This document shows, piece after piece, positions 34,361 to 45,530 of a DNA stretch of 64,000 bases; the stretch's first letter is position 1; every line of letters begins with the position of its first letter. This DNA comes from Omphalotus guepiniiformis (Eukaryota > Basidiomycota > Agaricomycetes > Agaricales > Omphalotaceae). The position numbers and the translations under genes are program-made. The notes beneath the pieces were generated by a model, which was not told the DNA's origin, searched no databases, and was given only the letters and a program-made list of their open reading frames with translations. The DNA lies in assembly GCA_028554645.1 (NCBI GenBank), contig JAQOOI010000076.1:1674001-1738000 (forward strand), written 5' to 3'.

Positions 34361-35421
34361 CTGAAAGATGAAGTATGTATAATAACAAGCTATCTGAACA
34401 ACGACTGAGACGGGGAGCTTTATCTGACCCCAGCCGAAAGAATGCGCATTATAAGCGAGTGATTGTTGTTCCCAATTGCGCCATTGTATTCTTGGGGAAG
34501 TACAAAAGCGTAGTGAAGCTGTAGAGACGCCACTAAGGAAAGAAGTATAATGTTGACAATATTGAGTTAGACCAATACCAAGTGTCAGCAGGGTGACGAT
34601 ATTGAAGATATCGATGCTATTCCTTGGACCCACTTGGGACAGCTATAGAGGGCCTCATCCAGGTCTGGCAAAATCGGACAAAAGACTGTGGTAACAGCAT
34701 TGTAATTTTGAGATCCTGTAGTCAAGCTGTACTCGACGATAAGAGTCGGTGATAGAAGGGTTTTCTGAATAGCAGTTGAGGAGGATGGAAGAATCCATGC
34801 TGGATGTTCAAGCTCGCCTAGGCAAGAGAAGGGGGACCAAGATCCAGACGTCCATGGACCATTCGCGTGCCGGTTTCGTGATGTAACTGTGAGCCCTCTT
34901 CATTTTCACAATATGTTCGTTCCCTTGGGCAGTGTTGTATCCCGACGGTATGCATCGCTGTGTGTCTGGTTCTGAAGATTGCAAGACTGGTGCTTTATAG
35001 AAGCGTATGATCTCAACTGAACAAAATTCCCGGCCCCCGTCGCTCGTGTCACCAAGGCCGGATGGCAGTGTGTTTTGGCATTCACCATCATGATGAAGCC
35101 GCTTGAAGCGCGAAATTTGAAACAGAAAGGGCATTTCTCAAGGTACGAAGCTGATTTTTTTGATGGAAGTCTCTAATTGGACTTGTTTCAACCTTTCATA
35201 CGGTGATACAGACACAGGTTCGGTGCATAGCGCGCTGGAGCGCCAAGCAAAACTTGCCAGCTTTATTACTGAGATGCGATTCGAAGTTGGTCCCTCTCAG
35301 AGCTGGATCTCTTCCCCCACTCATCGCAAACCGTCAGTCTTTGCGGCTGGTCCGTTCTGCTTGTAACTCTTCGGCTGGTCCGGTTGTATTCATTGTTAAC
35401 AACGCACATTGCTCTATCGCT
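34361..35421. other. Intergenic region; missing 5' exon of the DUF6699 gene expected here
   Basis: About 1.06 kb between two divergent genes. A minus-strand frame at 34268-34633 contains the second exon of the DUF6699 gene and possibly its first. The frames at 34808-35134 on the minus strand do not look coding. Confidence 0.4.
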
Positions 35422-37385
35422 ATGGTCTCCAGCTCTTCTTCCCGTTGCCAAAGGCTAATGGGCTTGGTCTTTGCTGCTTTGCTTGCCGTTGCCAGCGTCA
35501 GCGCTGCGCCTGTATCTTCTTCGACTTCCTGTTGTCCGAGTTCAACCCTCACGACTTCGAGTTCGAGCTCGAGTTCGTCAGCCAATCCATCTAGTACGGC
35601 GAGTCCATCCCCCACGCCTTCGAGTTCGAGCTCGAGCTCATCAGCCCAAGCTTCCGGTACGACGAGTTCATCCCCCACGTCTTCGGGTTCGAGCTCGAGT
35701 TCATCCGCCAAACCTTCCAGTACGAGTTCAGCCAATGCGCCTCTCAACACGACTTCATCATCTGGCAGCGGAAACTCCTCGCTGTCTTCGCTTTCGGGCT
35801 CCCTGCAGGACAGCCTCCGATCGTTGCTCGCATCCATTGGTGAAGGCGCCACCGAGCGCTTCGTCATACAGAAGCAAGAGTCAGCTCTTGGCTCTGATGA
35901 TGACGTAGCCTCGAATAAGGAGTTGAGCGATATAGCAGATCACACTTTCACCGGTGACCCTACGAAGCCTGGTAATGAGGGATATGTTGCGCAGTATGCC
36001 GAGTTCCTTGTGGCGGCTGGACAGTGGAATGTTTCGTCTTTGAAGGATAAGTTTGATATCATCGATGGCTATTACAAGGGTGTAGAAGCCCTTCAGGACG
36101 CCCAGAAACTCCTCATGGCGGCTTATCAGAATGCGACAGGCACCAAGGTTACGAACATCGGTGTGCAGCTCAACGGCACTACGGTTGACCAGCTCACAAT
36201 ACATCAAATGGAGAAGTGGGCAGCTGATTATGTGGGAGTGCATAAGAGGGATGGGGGGAACAAGTCAAAGGAGCCAGAGAAGCCAAAGAAGCCTGTCTTC
36301 TACACCAAGGACAACTACACGAGCTACTTGAGTGCGAACGACACGGTCACTAAATCGACTCCCGGATTTCGGGAACTGGATGAGGGTATGCAGGTAAGAA
36401 CTAACCTATTACTCAGTGGACGAAGCTGAATCTCACTCTTTTCTAGCTATCATACCAAGGATATTTCCTCAAAGAGCCTGTTATGACTCAGCCTCCTGCT
36501 ACCTTCAATCTTTCTATGGCTGTTGAAGGTGATCCTGACTCACCGAACGCCGTATTCGCTCCTGCGTGGTCGGCGATCATTGTCAACACGACAAATACTT
36601 TGGCCAACGTTCTTCAGGATAATCTGAATGACGGCCTTAGCAATTCGACAGTCTCAGACACACCATTCGCTTCTAGCATCAACTCCGAAGCTCCTAAATC
36701 CACTTCCTCCACTAGCTCTTCGTCGCACACTGGCTCTGCTAGCTCTACGTCACAGACTGGTACTAGCTCCAGCTCGTCGCCAGCTTCTTCCAGTTCTTCG
36801 TCTAGTGCTGCACCTACCACATCCAACAAGTCTAGGAGGCGGAACCGCATTCGACTCGTTCGGGGAGATGCACCGACTCTTACGGGTGAACCATCTGCCC
36901 CGACGCCGTTCCACTGGATTTTGGATTCCCGTGACAACTCCACAAAGTCCAACTCGACGAAGTCCGACAAGAACCCAAAGAAGAAGGCTTCTCCAGCGCT
37001 GAACGCCGTGGCTGCAAAGTCAAAGAACGATACCACACCCGGAAAGAACAGCACTCAAACTCCCGACGCTCCAGTCAGCACTTTGATGGTTCTTGCTCTT
37101 CAACCAGGAGCTTGGTGGAACCGCAACCAAGAATTCATCAAATTCGCGGCTGAGCACGCTCCTGATGTGTTTTTGAAATACTTTGGGAAAGATGGTAGTG
37201 GGCCTTTGGGTACGATGTGGACGCATGTTATCCTTCAGACGACGTTCAAGCACAATTCGACGGATTTGCAGACTATTCAGCTTATTGGAAAGGTCTATGA
37301 TAAACATCCTATCTTCCGGCTTAAGGACATTACTCTCCCCACTAGCAGTTCAAATAGCAGTTCAAATAGCACGTCGAAACAGTGA
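35422..37385 (+). CDS. Secreted Ser-rich protein, unknown function
   Basis: Two exons (35422-36393, 36447-37385, 53-nt intron, phase 0) give 636 residues. The frame is open upstream, but the ATG at 35422 gives a clean signal peptide: basic start, LMGLVFAALLAVASVSA, cleavage expected before AP. A poly-Ser/Thr/Pro stalk follows, probably O-glycosylated, then an ordered region with many N-glycosylation sequons (NVS, NAT, NGT, NYT, NTT). A second Ser-rich tract lies in exon 2 before a basic KSRRRNR segment. The last ordered block reads LMVLALQPGAWWNRNQEF. No GPI signal or catalytic motif is seen. The 3' end of this gene, including its stop codon, is repeated at 39656-39873. Confidence 0.75.
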
Positions 37386-37482
37386 TGGTTTATGTTTTTG
37401 GTTCATTATCAGTATTTAATTTACATGCATGTATACCATTTGCCAATCGATAGCTGTACGCATCATAGTGGGAGGTTTTGTA
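37287..37482. repeat. Direct repeat of about 200 bp, left copy
   Basis: It covers the last 30 codons and 3' flank of the secreted-protein gene, from TCTATGATAAACATCCTA through GTACGCATCAT to AGGTTTTG. The right copy is at 39656-39873. The two are nearly identical apart from small insertions. Confidence 0.8.
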
Positions 37483-37524
37483 ATCGTGCTGTTGGTGCAG
37501 GTGCTCGACCACGGCACCCCCATC

Positions 37525-39512
37525 ATGGCGACGGATCCAACAGTCAGGTTCCCCGTTACAGTATTCTTCGAAGAGCCTACACAAAGGAATGCTGCGCGTG
37601 TTCCTGTAAACACGGTCATCCTCTGTATTGATGGGTCGTACAAGGAAATTGGCCTCGATGCTCTTGCTGCCTTGGATGCTAAATACCCAAACCACCCTGG
37701 CTTCAGCTTGTACCGAGTGCGCTTCCTCTTTTGTTTGAAGAGAGAACTCAGAGAGAACTATCTTAGGCTCTCGAGAAAGGTTCAAGCACAGTGCAGGGAC
37801 TGAGGCTAAAATTGGCGGCTAACCCTCTCACCGACGTGATGGAGGAGATTGAATATGATGCTACATATGAAGAGTTTTTCGGTGCTAAGCCAGAAGAAGA
37901 ACGGCCTCGCGTAGCTATTATCGCTGTCGTCCAGCCAGTGCCCCCACCAGCCCAGACTATACCACCAGCAATTGAGGCGGAGGATGACAATGGCGACACG
38001 TTGTCCCCGGAAGTGCGCTTCCTTAATCATAGTATGTTAATTTCACCTATACAAATCAGACATTCATTTGTAAAGCTTTCCAAAGGCATCGGACGAACGC
38101 GCTCAAAAGGAAGTCTCCCTCTGTCGCTGCCAAATCCACCAATTACACCCAGATACAGGGCTCACCCGATGGCCTCCTTGACGGGCGTTTTGCTCCGGAT
38201 GGCCCAGCCACTGCGGCGTATCCCATAGAGCTCTTTCATCCCGCGTTTGCTACCTATCAGAGAGACTCTGAGGATTCCGCCCTGAACGTCCCCCCAGATA
38301 TCGTTCGCGAGGTCGCAGCCCTCATGCGAACTCTCTCCGCCGTCGCCGAGGATGAGGTTACTCGGGACATGGAGTGTCGACGATTGCTGGCCAATATCCT
38401 CGGGACCACTCTCGACAAGTGGTTAACTCAAACGGAACCAGTCCCAGTTTCACGTCGCTCATCCAGACGCCCATTGATACCACCAGCGCGACTCCCGTCA
38501 TTCTCGAGATTAAGGGTGAGCTGGGCTCCGGCGGGTTAGACCCGTCTTTAGAGGTCTCCTTCTCATATGAACAGCTGTGCTGTGCGCCAGAGGTGAGCTG
38601 TAGTAATCTTCTCGACATTGCTATTGGGGTCACTCATGCATGCACTAGCGTGCTACCCTTCTCGAACAGACTAACTGTCCCTCATTCTTGATAGGCCTCG
38701 CAGGACCGTGGATCGTCATTTGCGGCGCTGTCATGATCCACAGGACCATTGTGCAACGTCTTTCCGCGTATGAATGGCATGCATGCAGCCGCGTAGGCGA
38801 CGACGCTCGAGTTCTCGTTGTCGCGCGCCGGCTCTTCGCTCTCCGGAACGGAATCGCCATGTTGAAGGGCTACTACGCAGGGCTCCAGCCAGCGGTCACT
38901 CAGTTGAATGTGAATCGCTACTTCCCGTCCATCACCTCGTATATGGACGAAAATGACGAAACCGTCGAGTTCCGTTATGTTCAGCCCCTCGAGATGGATC
39001 TTCTGTGTATCGTTATCTTGGCGCAGAGGCTTAACGATGATGAGGAGTTTGTCGTCAAGTTTGTCAGTCGCTATAACGCCGACGCGCACAGGCATATGGC
39101 CGCGGGCGAATTTGCACCTCAGCTTCTGTGCCACCAGCCACTGGGTCCGGGGTACGGTGACTGGGCGCTCGTCGCCATGGATCGCGTTGACGGCGAGACT
39201 ATCTCTAGTAAATACGAGGATGGTCCCCTGCCTGCGCAAGTCCGCGATGCCATACAAAACGCGTTGGGTCATCTCCGATTAGGAAAGTACATTATGCCTG
39301 ATTTGCGCCGGCCGAATGTGATGCTTGTGAATGGGGAGGAGCCTGTGAACAAACGCGTCAGGTTTGTAGATTTTGACTGGGCTTGTGTGGAGGGTGGTGG
39401 TGCTCGGTACCCATTTCACCTCTCTCGGGAGGTCAGGGAGTCGGCTAAAGCCAAGGAGTATGATGAGATTACGAGATTGCATGAGCAGAATATGTTTGAT
39501 AAGAATTTCTAA
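37525..39512 (+). pseudogene. Nuclease-like plus kinase-like (Crinkler-type) gene with a frameshift
   Basis: The first ATG in a good frame is at 37525. Inferred introns are 37717-37796, 38032-38075 and 38593-38648. The second part (IELFHPAFATYQRD, VPPDIVREVAALM, RRLLANILGTTLD) leads into a PD-(D/E)xK-like core with VILEIKGELGSGG and SFSYEQ, then FLIGLAGPWIVICGAV. A kinase-like tail follows with YIMPDLRRPNVMLV and VRFVDFDWA. The catalytic-loop Asp and Asn are kept, but the usual His-Gly before Asp is Met-Pro. Nuclease-kinase fusions are known among Crinkler-type eukaryotic effectors; the assignment here is inference. Near 38417-38419 the conserved reading jumps frame by one missing base with no plausible intron, so the gene is probably broken, unless the base is an assembly error. 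Confidence 0.6.
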
Positions 39513-39655
39513 TTTGGTTTTAAATGACGAGGCGTTAGACGATCTGTTTCTGCAATTTCATCGGCTTCGAGTATGTCAACTGCGGCGTTCTGGGGAAGCA
39601 TGCTCTCCTCACTGCATTCACCGGCGGCAAAGCCCGAGTCACTTAAAATCAAGTC

Positions 39656-39873
39656 TGAAAAGTCTATGATAAACATCCTACTAGTATCTTCTGGCGTAAG
39701 GACATTACTTTCCCCACTAGCAGTTCAAATAGCAGTTCAAATAGCACGTCGAAACAGTGATGGTTTACGTTTTTGGTTCATTATCAGTATTTTTAATTTA
39801 CATGCATGTATGTATACCATTTGCCAATCGATGGCTGTACGCATCATTCTACATGGTAGTGGTAGGTTTTGTA
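39656..39873. repeat. Direct repeat of about 200 bp, right copy
   Basis: A second copy of the 37287-37482 segment, lying just downstream of the nuclease-kinase gene. It retains the coding tail and the TGA of the secreted gene but has no gene attached, so it is a duplicated fragment. Confidence 0.8.
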
Positions 39874-39928
39874 CCGTTCGTATAATCGGATACAATACAT
39901 CTTTCCTAATAGCTTTTCTGAGTTACAT

Positions 39929-40419
39929 ATGTATGTAACTACAAGCTCTCAAGATCTCAGGCCTCAGGAGGTTGGAGCGAACAGGATTGAGGAACCTGCG
40001 TCGTTTGAATGGGGATCGTCGTGTGAGTCTGCCGCCCCCTTGTTTCTACTTATGGTACACCAACACTGAGCCACCAACTTAAACTGTAACTTTACAGCAA
40101 TGGACTTGAGGACACTGGCTGGAAACCTATTTGTTATCGCTCAATCTTGCTGGAATGCTGGCGAAATTTACCCAAAGAGTCTGCCGCCCCCTTGTTTCTA
40201 CTTATGGTACACCAACACTGAGCCACCAACTTGAACTGTAACTTTACAGCAATGGACTTGAGGACACTGGCTGGAAACCTATTTGTTATCGCTCAATCTT
40301 GCTGGAATGCTGGCGAAAATTACCCAAAAATCTCCAAAGCAATTCAAGAAAAACTTCGTTCCGAAGGCGCCTTTGCTGCGCGGACGGTTGTCAAGCTCAC
40401 TGAAAGAGAAAGTAACTAG
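39929..40419 (+). CDS. Small two-exon gene with a duplicated second exon
   Basis: Exon 1 (39929-40022) begins MYVTTSSQDLRPQEVGA and ends at a GTGAGT donor. The second exon (40250-40419) begins MDLRTLAGNLFVIAQSCW and ends RTVVKLTERESN with a stop; the join keeps frame for 87 residues. An earlier copy of exon 2 (from 40098) exists because of a 152-bp tandem duplication. Using it leads to an early stop, and it has no donor of its own. The product is not recognised. It may be a fragment of a larger former gene. Confidence 0.4.
40026..40329. repeat. 152-bp tandem duplication, two units
   Basis: Units are 40026-40177 and 40178-40329, differing at only a few bases (for example ACTTAAACTG versus ACTTGAACTG). 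Each holds an intron end, the TTTACAG acceptor and most of an exon. The left break falls inside the GTGAGT donor, so the internal junction reads AAAGAGTCT and lacks GT. Confidence 0.9.
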
Positions 40420-40826
40420 CCATTTCAGGCTGGATCAAACTTCGAAAGCTAATGTATTATTCTATAGCGGCCCTTTTTGGCTTCTCTTCCATATACACTT
40501 GCAGTCATAACTGACGCCTGGGCGCTAGCACTAAAAGTTTCACCGCACCGCAAAAGCTTCATGCCTCGATGCATCCGATGTACAGTTGCACACTATGATT
40601 GGAAAGGAAGAAAGACGTTTCCAAGTACAGCATTGCACAGATGTTCTCTGCGTATCGACTTCGGAATACTTTGGAATGTACCCAGGTACGTAGTTAATTG
40701 ACGTATTTCGCTGTGAATTCTAAGGCGAGTAATCTTATATAGTATTGATCACCGTTTCAAGTACTGTGGGTCCTATCGAAGGGGGCTTCTCGCCCACCAA
40801 AATCCTTCTTTCTTCACTCCTGTTGC
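40420..40826. other. Promoter region of the NACHT-WD40 gene
   Basis: About 400 bases without a supported gene. The frames at 40477-40701 have no recognisable content. Confidence 0.35.
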
Positions 40827-43800
40827 ATGCCAGTGGCTCCCATGGACCTCCTCTCAACGCTTACATCGCGCTTCAAGTTGACTCGAAACTTGAGCGGGAA
40901 GAAGATAGTTGAAAGTCAAAGCCCTACTGGTAAGAACAATTTTCGGCTCAGTTCCGACAATTCGCTATAGTGTGATGATATAGGCATCAACACTTCGGAC
41001 GTGGGCCATTCTCAGACATCTGGTTCATCGCGAGACATTCCGATAGTTTCCACCTTGAAATTTATCTTACAACTATGCGAAACGGCCGCCGAACTCGCGC
41101 CGTATACTGGTGTCAAGGGGGTAGTAAGTGGACTACTAAACCTGCTTGAACAGTACGAGGCAAGTAATATTCAAGACCGCATATTTCAATGAAATTCATC
41201 CTCTCTTCAGATCAAGGAAGAGAATGTTAAAGAAATTGAGAATCTGGCTGACATGTTAAGTCGACTCGAAGAAATCATTTCGCCGTGCCAGGATGACAAG
41301 TTCCTGCTTCCGGGTTCCATTAAAGAGCAGCTCGCAAAATTATCCAAGCAAGTTTTTTTTCGTTATGTGGTGTCTTTGTTACGCTGAACTCAAGTTCTCT
41401 CTTTCAGTCAAATCACATCCACTGAAGAAGAAATAGACAGGCTGCTAAAAAGGAAGAAGATTCTGCGATTTTTTCTTGCTACAGCAGATGCCAAGGCTAT
41501 TGCAGAGCTTTCAGATAAGATTGAAGAAATGATCAAAACTATTATGGTACGTTCATTGCAAGCGTTTGAAGTATGGCTTGACGAGTCATTATCATCAAGT
41601 TTCACACCACGCTACATATTGCACGCCAAATCAACGTGTGTATTCATTTTTACATTGCTGAATACATTTTTACTAACTTTTATTTAGGGAGTTGAAGGCC
41701 AGACTAATGTAGGAGTCTTAACATGGTTCATAGCGAGGTTCCCGCTCATTTGTTTGCGAGATGGTTAGGATATACTAGATCATGTCAAAGTCAGTTATTG
41801 CATACCACTTCTCCTCTATCTCTCTAATCATCCGAGCAGTTACAGCGTCGCAACGGTTCGTCCACGACGCACGTTTCAGCAATTGACCACCTTTCTGAAC
41901 TCACTCTCTACGGTATCAGATGACCTTAATGCGATGCTTATTGCACATGAAGCGTGGCACGGTGCGAACGACCGCCAGCCCTGCCTAGAACGAACTCGGA
42001 CGAAGATCATCGAAAAAATTGAAAGCTGGCGCCGATCTGGCTCAGCTCAGATACTCTGCTTATCAGGCGCCTCAGGAACGGGCAAGACCTCTATAGCCTG
42101 TTCAGTGGCGAAGATTGCCAATGGAGAGCCCAGCAACACGTATTTTGCTGATTTTTTCTGCTCGAGCTCGTTGGACGCCGAAAGTAACGCGATGTATATC
42201 TTTCCGACGATCGCCCATGAGCTCGCCAAAGTGGATGACGGCTTCTACCTTCGTCTAAAGGAACTTCAACCTGACTTGAGGAAAGTGTGTTATGGCGGAA
42301 GACAGGAACAATTCCGGAAACTCTTGTTGGATCCGCTTAAAGCTGTAAACAAGCCAATATTTCTAGTCATCGACGGGCTTGATGAATGCAAGGGCAAGGG
42401 AGGACGGGATGTCTTTCTAGAGTTGACGGAATTCATTCACGAAGTACCCCTTCCGAAGGTGCTCATCTCGTGCTCTTCATCTTGGGCCAGAGACAATCCA
42501 ACCGAAAACTGCGTTTCACTCTCCCTTGACAATGACCAGCATGTGTCATCTCAAGAAATGCACGACGACATGCGCCGTGTGCTCAAGAATCGGTTAAGAC
42601 ACCTCGATAGGGGTACCTTGGACATGCTCACTAGGGAAGTGATCAAGAACGCTGAACGCTCGTTCATGTTGGCTTCCGCCGTCTGTGATGATCCGGCGCT
42701 GTCGATTGATTCTCCGATCACCCAGGAGGCGATGGATGACTTGAAAAAGCGCCTTGCTTCAGGGGGTATGGATGCTCTGTATCGCAATCACGTCCAGCAG
42801 GCAATGTCGAAGTTTCCTGACCAGCTTCATCAGAAATTATATCTAGCTCTCGAAATCGCGATCTCGCCGATCTCAATCCCCTTGGATGACCTGGCGCGTC
42901 TACTTGACCTCAAGAACGAAATTCTCTTGGACTTTTTCCATGCCTTTCCTACGACAGTGCTGTCCGTTCAGGATCGAGATGGCAGTATCACTGTCCGCGT
43001 CCGTCACGTCTCGTTTGAAGAATATCTGAACTCTTCTATTCATTATTCTCATTATCAAATGGTCCGTTTACTATTGCGCTACATGCGCCATAATCTCAAG
43101 CGAAATAGTAAGAACTCTCGCAATTTCTTTCCTGCAAATGAAGCGCGCCCATCATCAATGACCACCAAGTTATGTGCCAGTCAAGCTCTCGCTTACGCTT
43201 GTCGGTACTGGCCTGATCACTTCCTCAAGATATCAATAACTAATGATGGGGACAAACTCGAGGTTCTGCTGCAGGATTTGGAGGACTTTGTGAAGATGGA
43301 GGGCCTTCGTTGGCTCGAACTAGTAGTGGCTGAAGAGTTTGACTTCAATGCCCAGTCTGAATTGACCAAAGTGAGAGACTGGTTCCAGGTCAGTCATCCC
43401 TGCTTGCACCATATGTTGCTCAAATGCTGACGCCGTTCCGCTACATTTTAGGAACACAGCAGTTCAGCGACATCCACCAACCTTCAGAAACTGCTCACCG
43501 ACATTCTAGAGTCCTTATCAACATTCTCGTCGATCCTGCGCGATGATCCTTTGCAAATATATCATTCCTTCCTTCTGCCACTCACACCGTCAAGCAGGCG
43601 GCTATCTGATATCTATACACATGTCGAGCCAACAGTCGGCGTGTCGACGGTCTCATGCCACCACAGGGATAACTTCAAAGTTGACTTAGCCATCTCCGAG
43701 AAATCGAAACTGGTCCTGTCCCATCGAGGTAAATATTTTGCTGTCTTGAGCCCCGATGCTCCCGTGGAAGTATGGGGGACCCGAAGCAAAAAGCGCGCAT

Positions 43801-45530
43801 TACTGGAGAATTCAGACCACGCAGGCAATAGAAAAATCCTCGATGCAGTATTCCTTGGAGATGAGAGGATGCTGGTTTTGAGCCAGTCGAGGGGATCCTT
43901 CAATTTACGCCTTTGGAACATTCAAACACTCGCGAACCGTCCTATTTTGGAAGAGGCTGCGGGCACGTCATTACGGTGCCCGTTCTTGACGCTTTCAAGC
44001 GATGGTAATCACGTTGCACTTTGGAGATGTTCTAAAGTATCTGTGTATATGTGGGCCCGGAAGTCCGAAAAGATGGAGAAGGTTCTTATACCGACGCCAC
44101 CAAGTGGTCGCCGTCGAGGGCCCAGACTCATTGCACTTTGCTCGCGTTACTTGTTATATGACTCTGCAATCTTCGACCTCAAGACTGGTACTGAGTTCCA
44201 TGTCCGATGTGACCTGGAGAAGGCTACATGCTGTGGTTTCCACCGCGACGGGAAGAGGCTTGTTATTGGGGGGCACAACGAGATCGTTCTCTATGGCATC
44301 CGAGAGCATGCCAATGGGTCGACAACAATCCACATTATTAGCAGCTTGGACATCGCTTCAACTCCGAAATCTTTGATGTTTTCTTCCAAGGGATCCTATA
44401 TAATATGCACTGGCGCCACTCCTTCCGAGGCTCCTTTAACTGTCTGGAGAACTTCCCCAAGATTAGAGCAGGTGGCAGAATATGGAAGACGTCGGGCTAC
44501 CAACGAAAACCCTCTGGCCGCAGTCGCTTCTCAAGAAAACGATAGGCATATTCTTTCCGTGCGCACAGTGCATGGTAGTACTGACGTGATGCTTGAAATG
44601 TTCGACCTCGAGATCCCGGTTCCCGCTCAAATGCTTATATCTGCTTTGGCATTCTCATCCGATGGGTTGAAAATCGCTTCTGGTAGCAAATCTGGTGTTG
44701 TCGCAATCTGGAACGCCAGGATGAATGAAGTTTATCAATGTTGGGATGGCCCTGAGGAGAGACATTCAGGTGCCGTGTCATGTGTCTCCTTCAGCTCGGA
44801 TGGCAACTTCGTAGCTTCCACTTCACAGCAGAGGCTAGATGTTCGCCTTCTTTCCGCTCTGAATAGTGGTCAGAGATGTCTGTGCCTCACCTCATCGCAC
44901 CCTATTTGCGTTTTCTCGGAAAATTCATCTCATTTTGCCGCGCTTTATAGAAATGAGCGCGACGAGCTGGTAGTCAACGTCTGGGACACAAGCACGTGGG
45001 ATAGTTCGAGCTGTATCACTGTCAGAGTGCCCGTTCAGTTACACAGTGACGTGCACTCTATGGCTATATCAAATCGAGGAGATAAATGTGCCTTCAGTGA
45101 CGACTATTCTCTGTTCATATGCTCCGTCCCCTTAGATACTTCCAAGTCACCGAGAGTTTACAGGCTACAGCCAAATGAACTCGACCCGGGCAATTCGAGC
45201 GCGCCGCTCTTCCCTGGCCTTTCATTCGTAGCAGATGATGGATACCTCTATTCAAAGTCTGGCTGCATATTCGAAATTGCGAAGAACTTGAAGCCGAAAA
45301 GAGTCAGCCGAAACATTCAAGTTGACCATCTTAGAGAGGTTTACATCAGGCCTGACGGGTGGATAGTGGACGAACAGAATAACCTTCGATGCTGGATACC
45401 ATGGGAAATTCCCTGTCGCGTATATGCGTCTCATGAATCTACCGTGGTTTTCTGTACCCCGCTAGGAAGTGTTCTTATCCTCTCAGTTCCTCCTCTGGGT
45501 GTAGATAGTTCAGTCGGCGACGAAGACTAG
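40827..45530 (+). CDS. MLKL-NTD-like / NACHT / WD40 receptor (fungal NLR)
   Basis: The gene has seven or more exons. Exons 40827-40929, 40984-41159 and 41211-41347 encode a helical domain (STLKFILQLCETAAELAP, GVVSGLLNLLEQYE, ENLADMLSRLEEII) like the MLKL N-terminal bundle. Two following introns use GC donors (GCAAGT). The junctions between 41546 and 41883 are unresolved. The NACHT domain lies in 41883-43393, with Walker A CLSGASGTGKTSIA and Walker B IFLVIDGLDECKG, preceded by QPCLERTRTKIIEKIESW. After an intron, 43450-45530 encodes beta-propeller repeats such as ALAFSSDGLKIASGS, VAIWNARM and CVSFSSDGNFVAST. WD40 repeats sense ligands in this class, and the N-terminal bundle executes cell death. 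All NTPase motifs are intact. The role in allorecognition or defence is inferred. Confidence 0.88.

Noticed and set aside
35334..35867. 177-codon Glu/Leu-rich minus-strand frame
   Set aside because: It is antisense of the poly-Ser region of the secreted protein; the plus strand has a signal peptide and clean splicing.
38682..39272. 196-codon minus-strand frame
   Set aside because: It is antisense to the kinase-like coding exon, whose conserved motifs show the plus strand is the real one.
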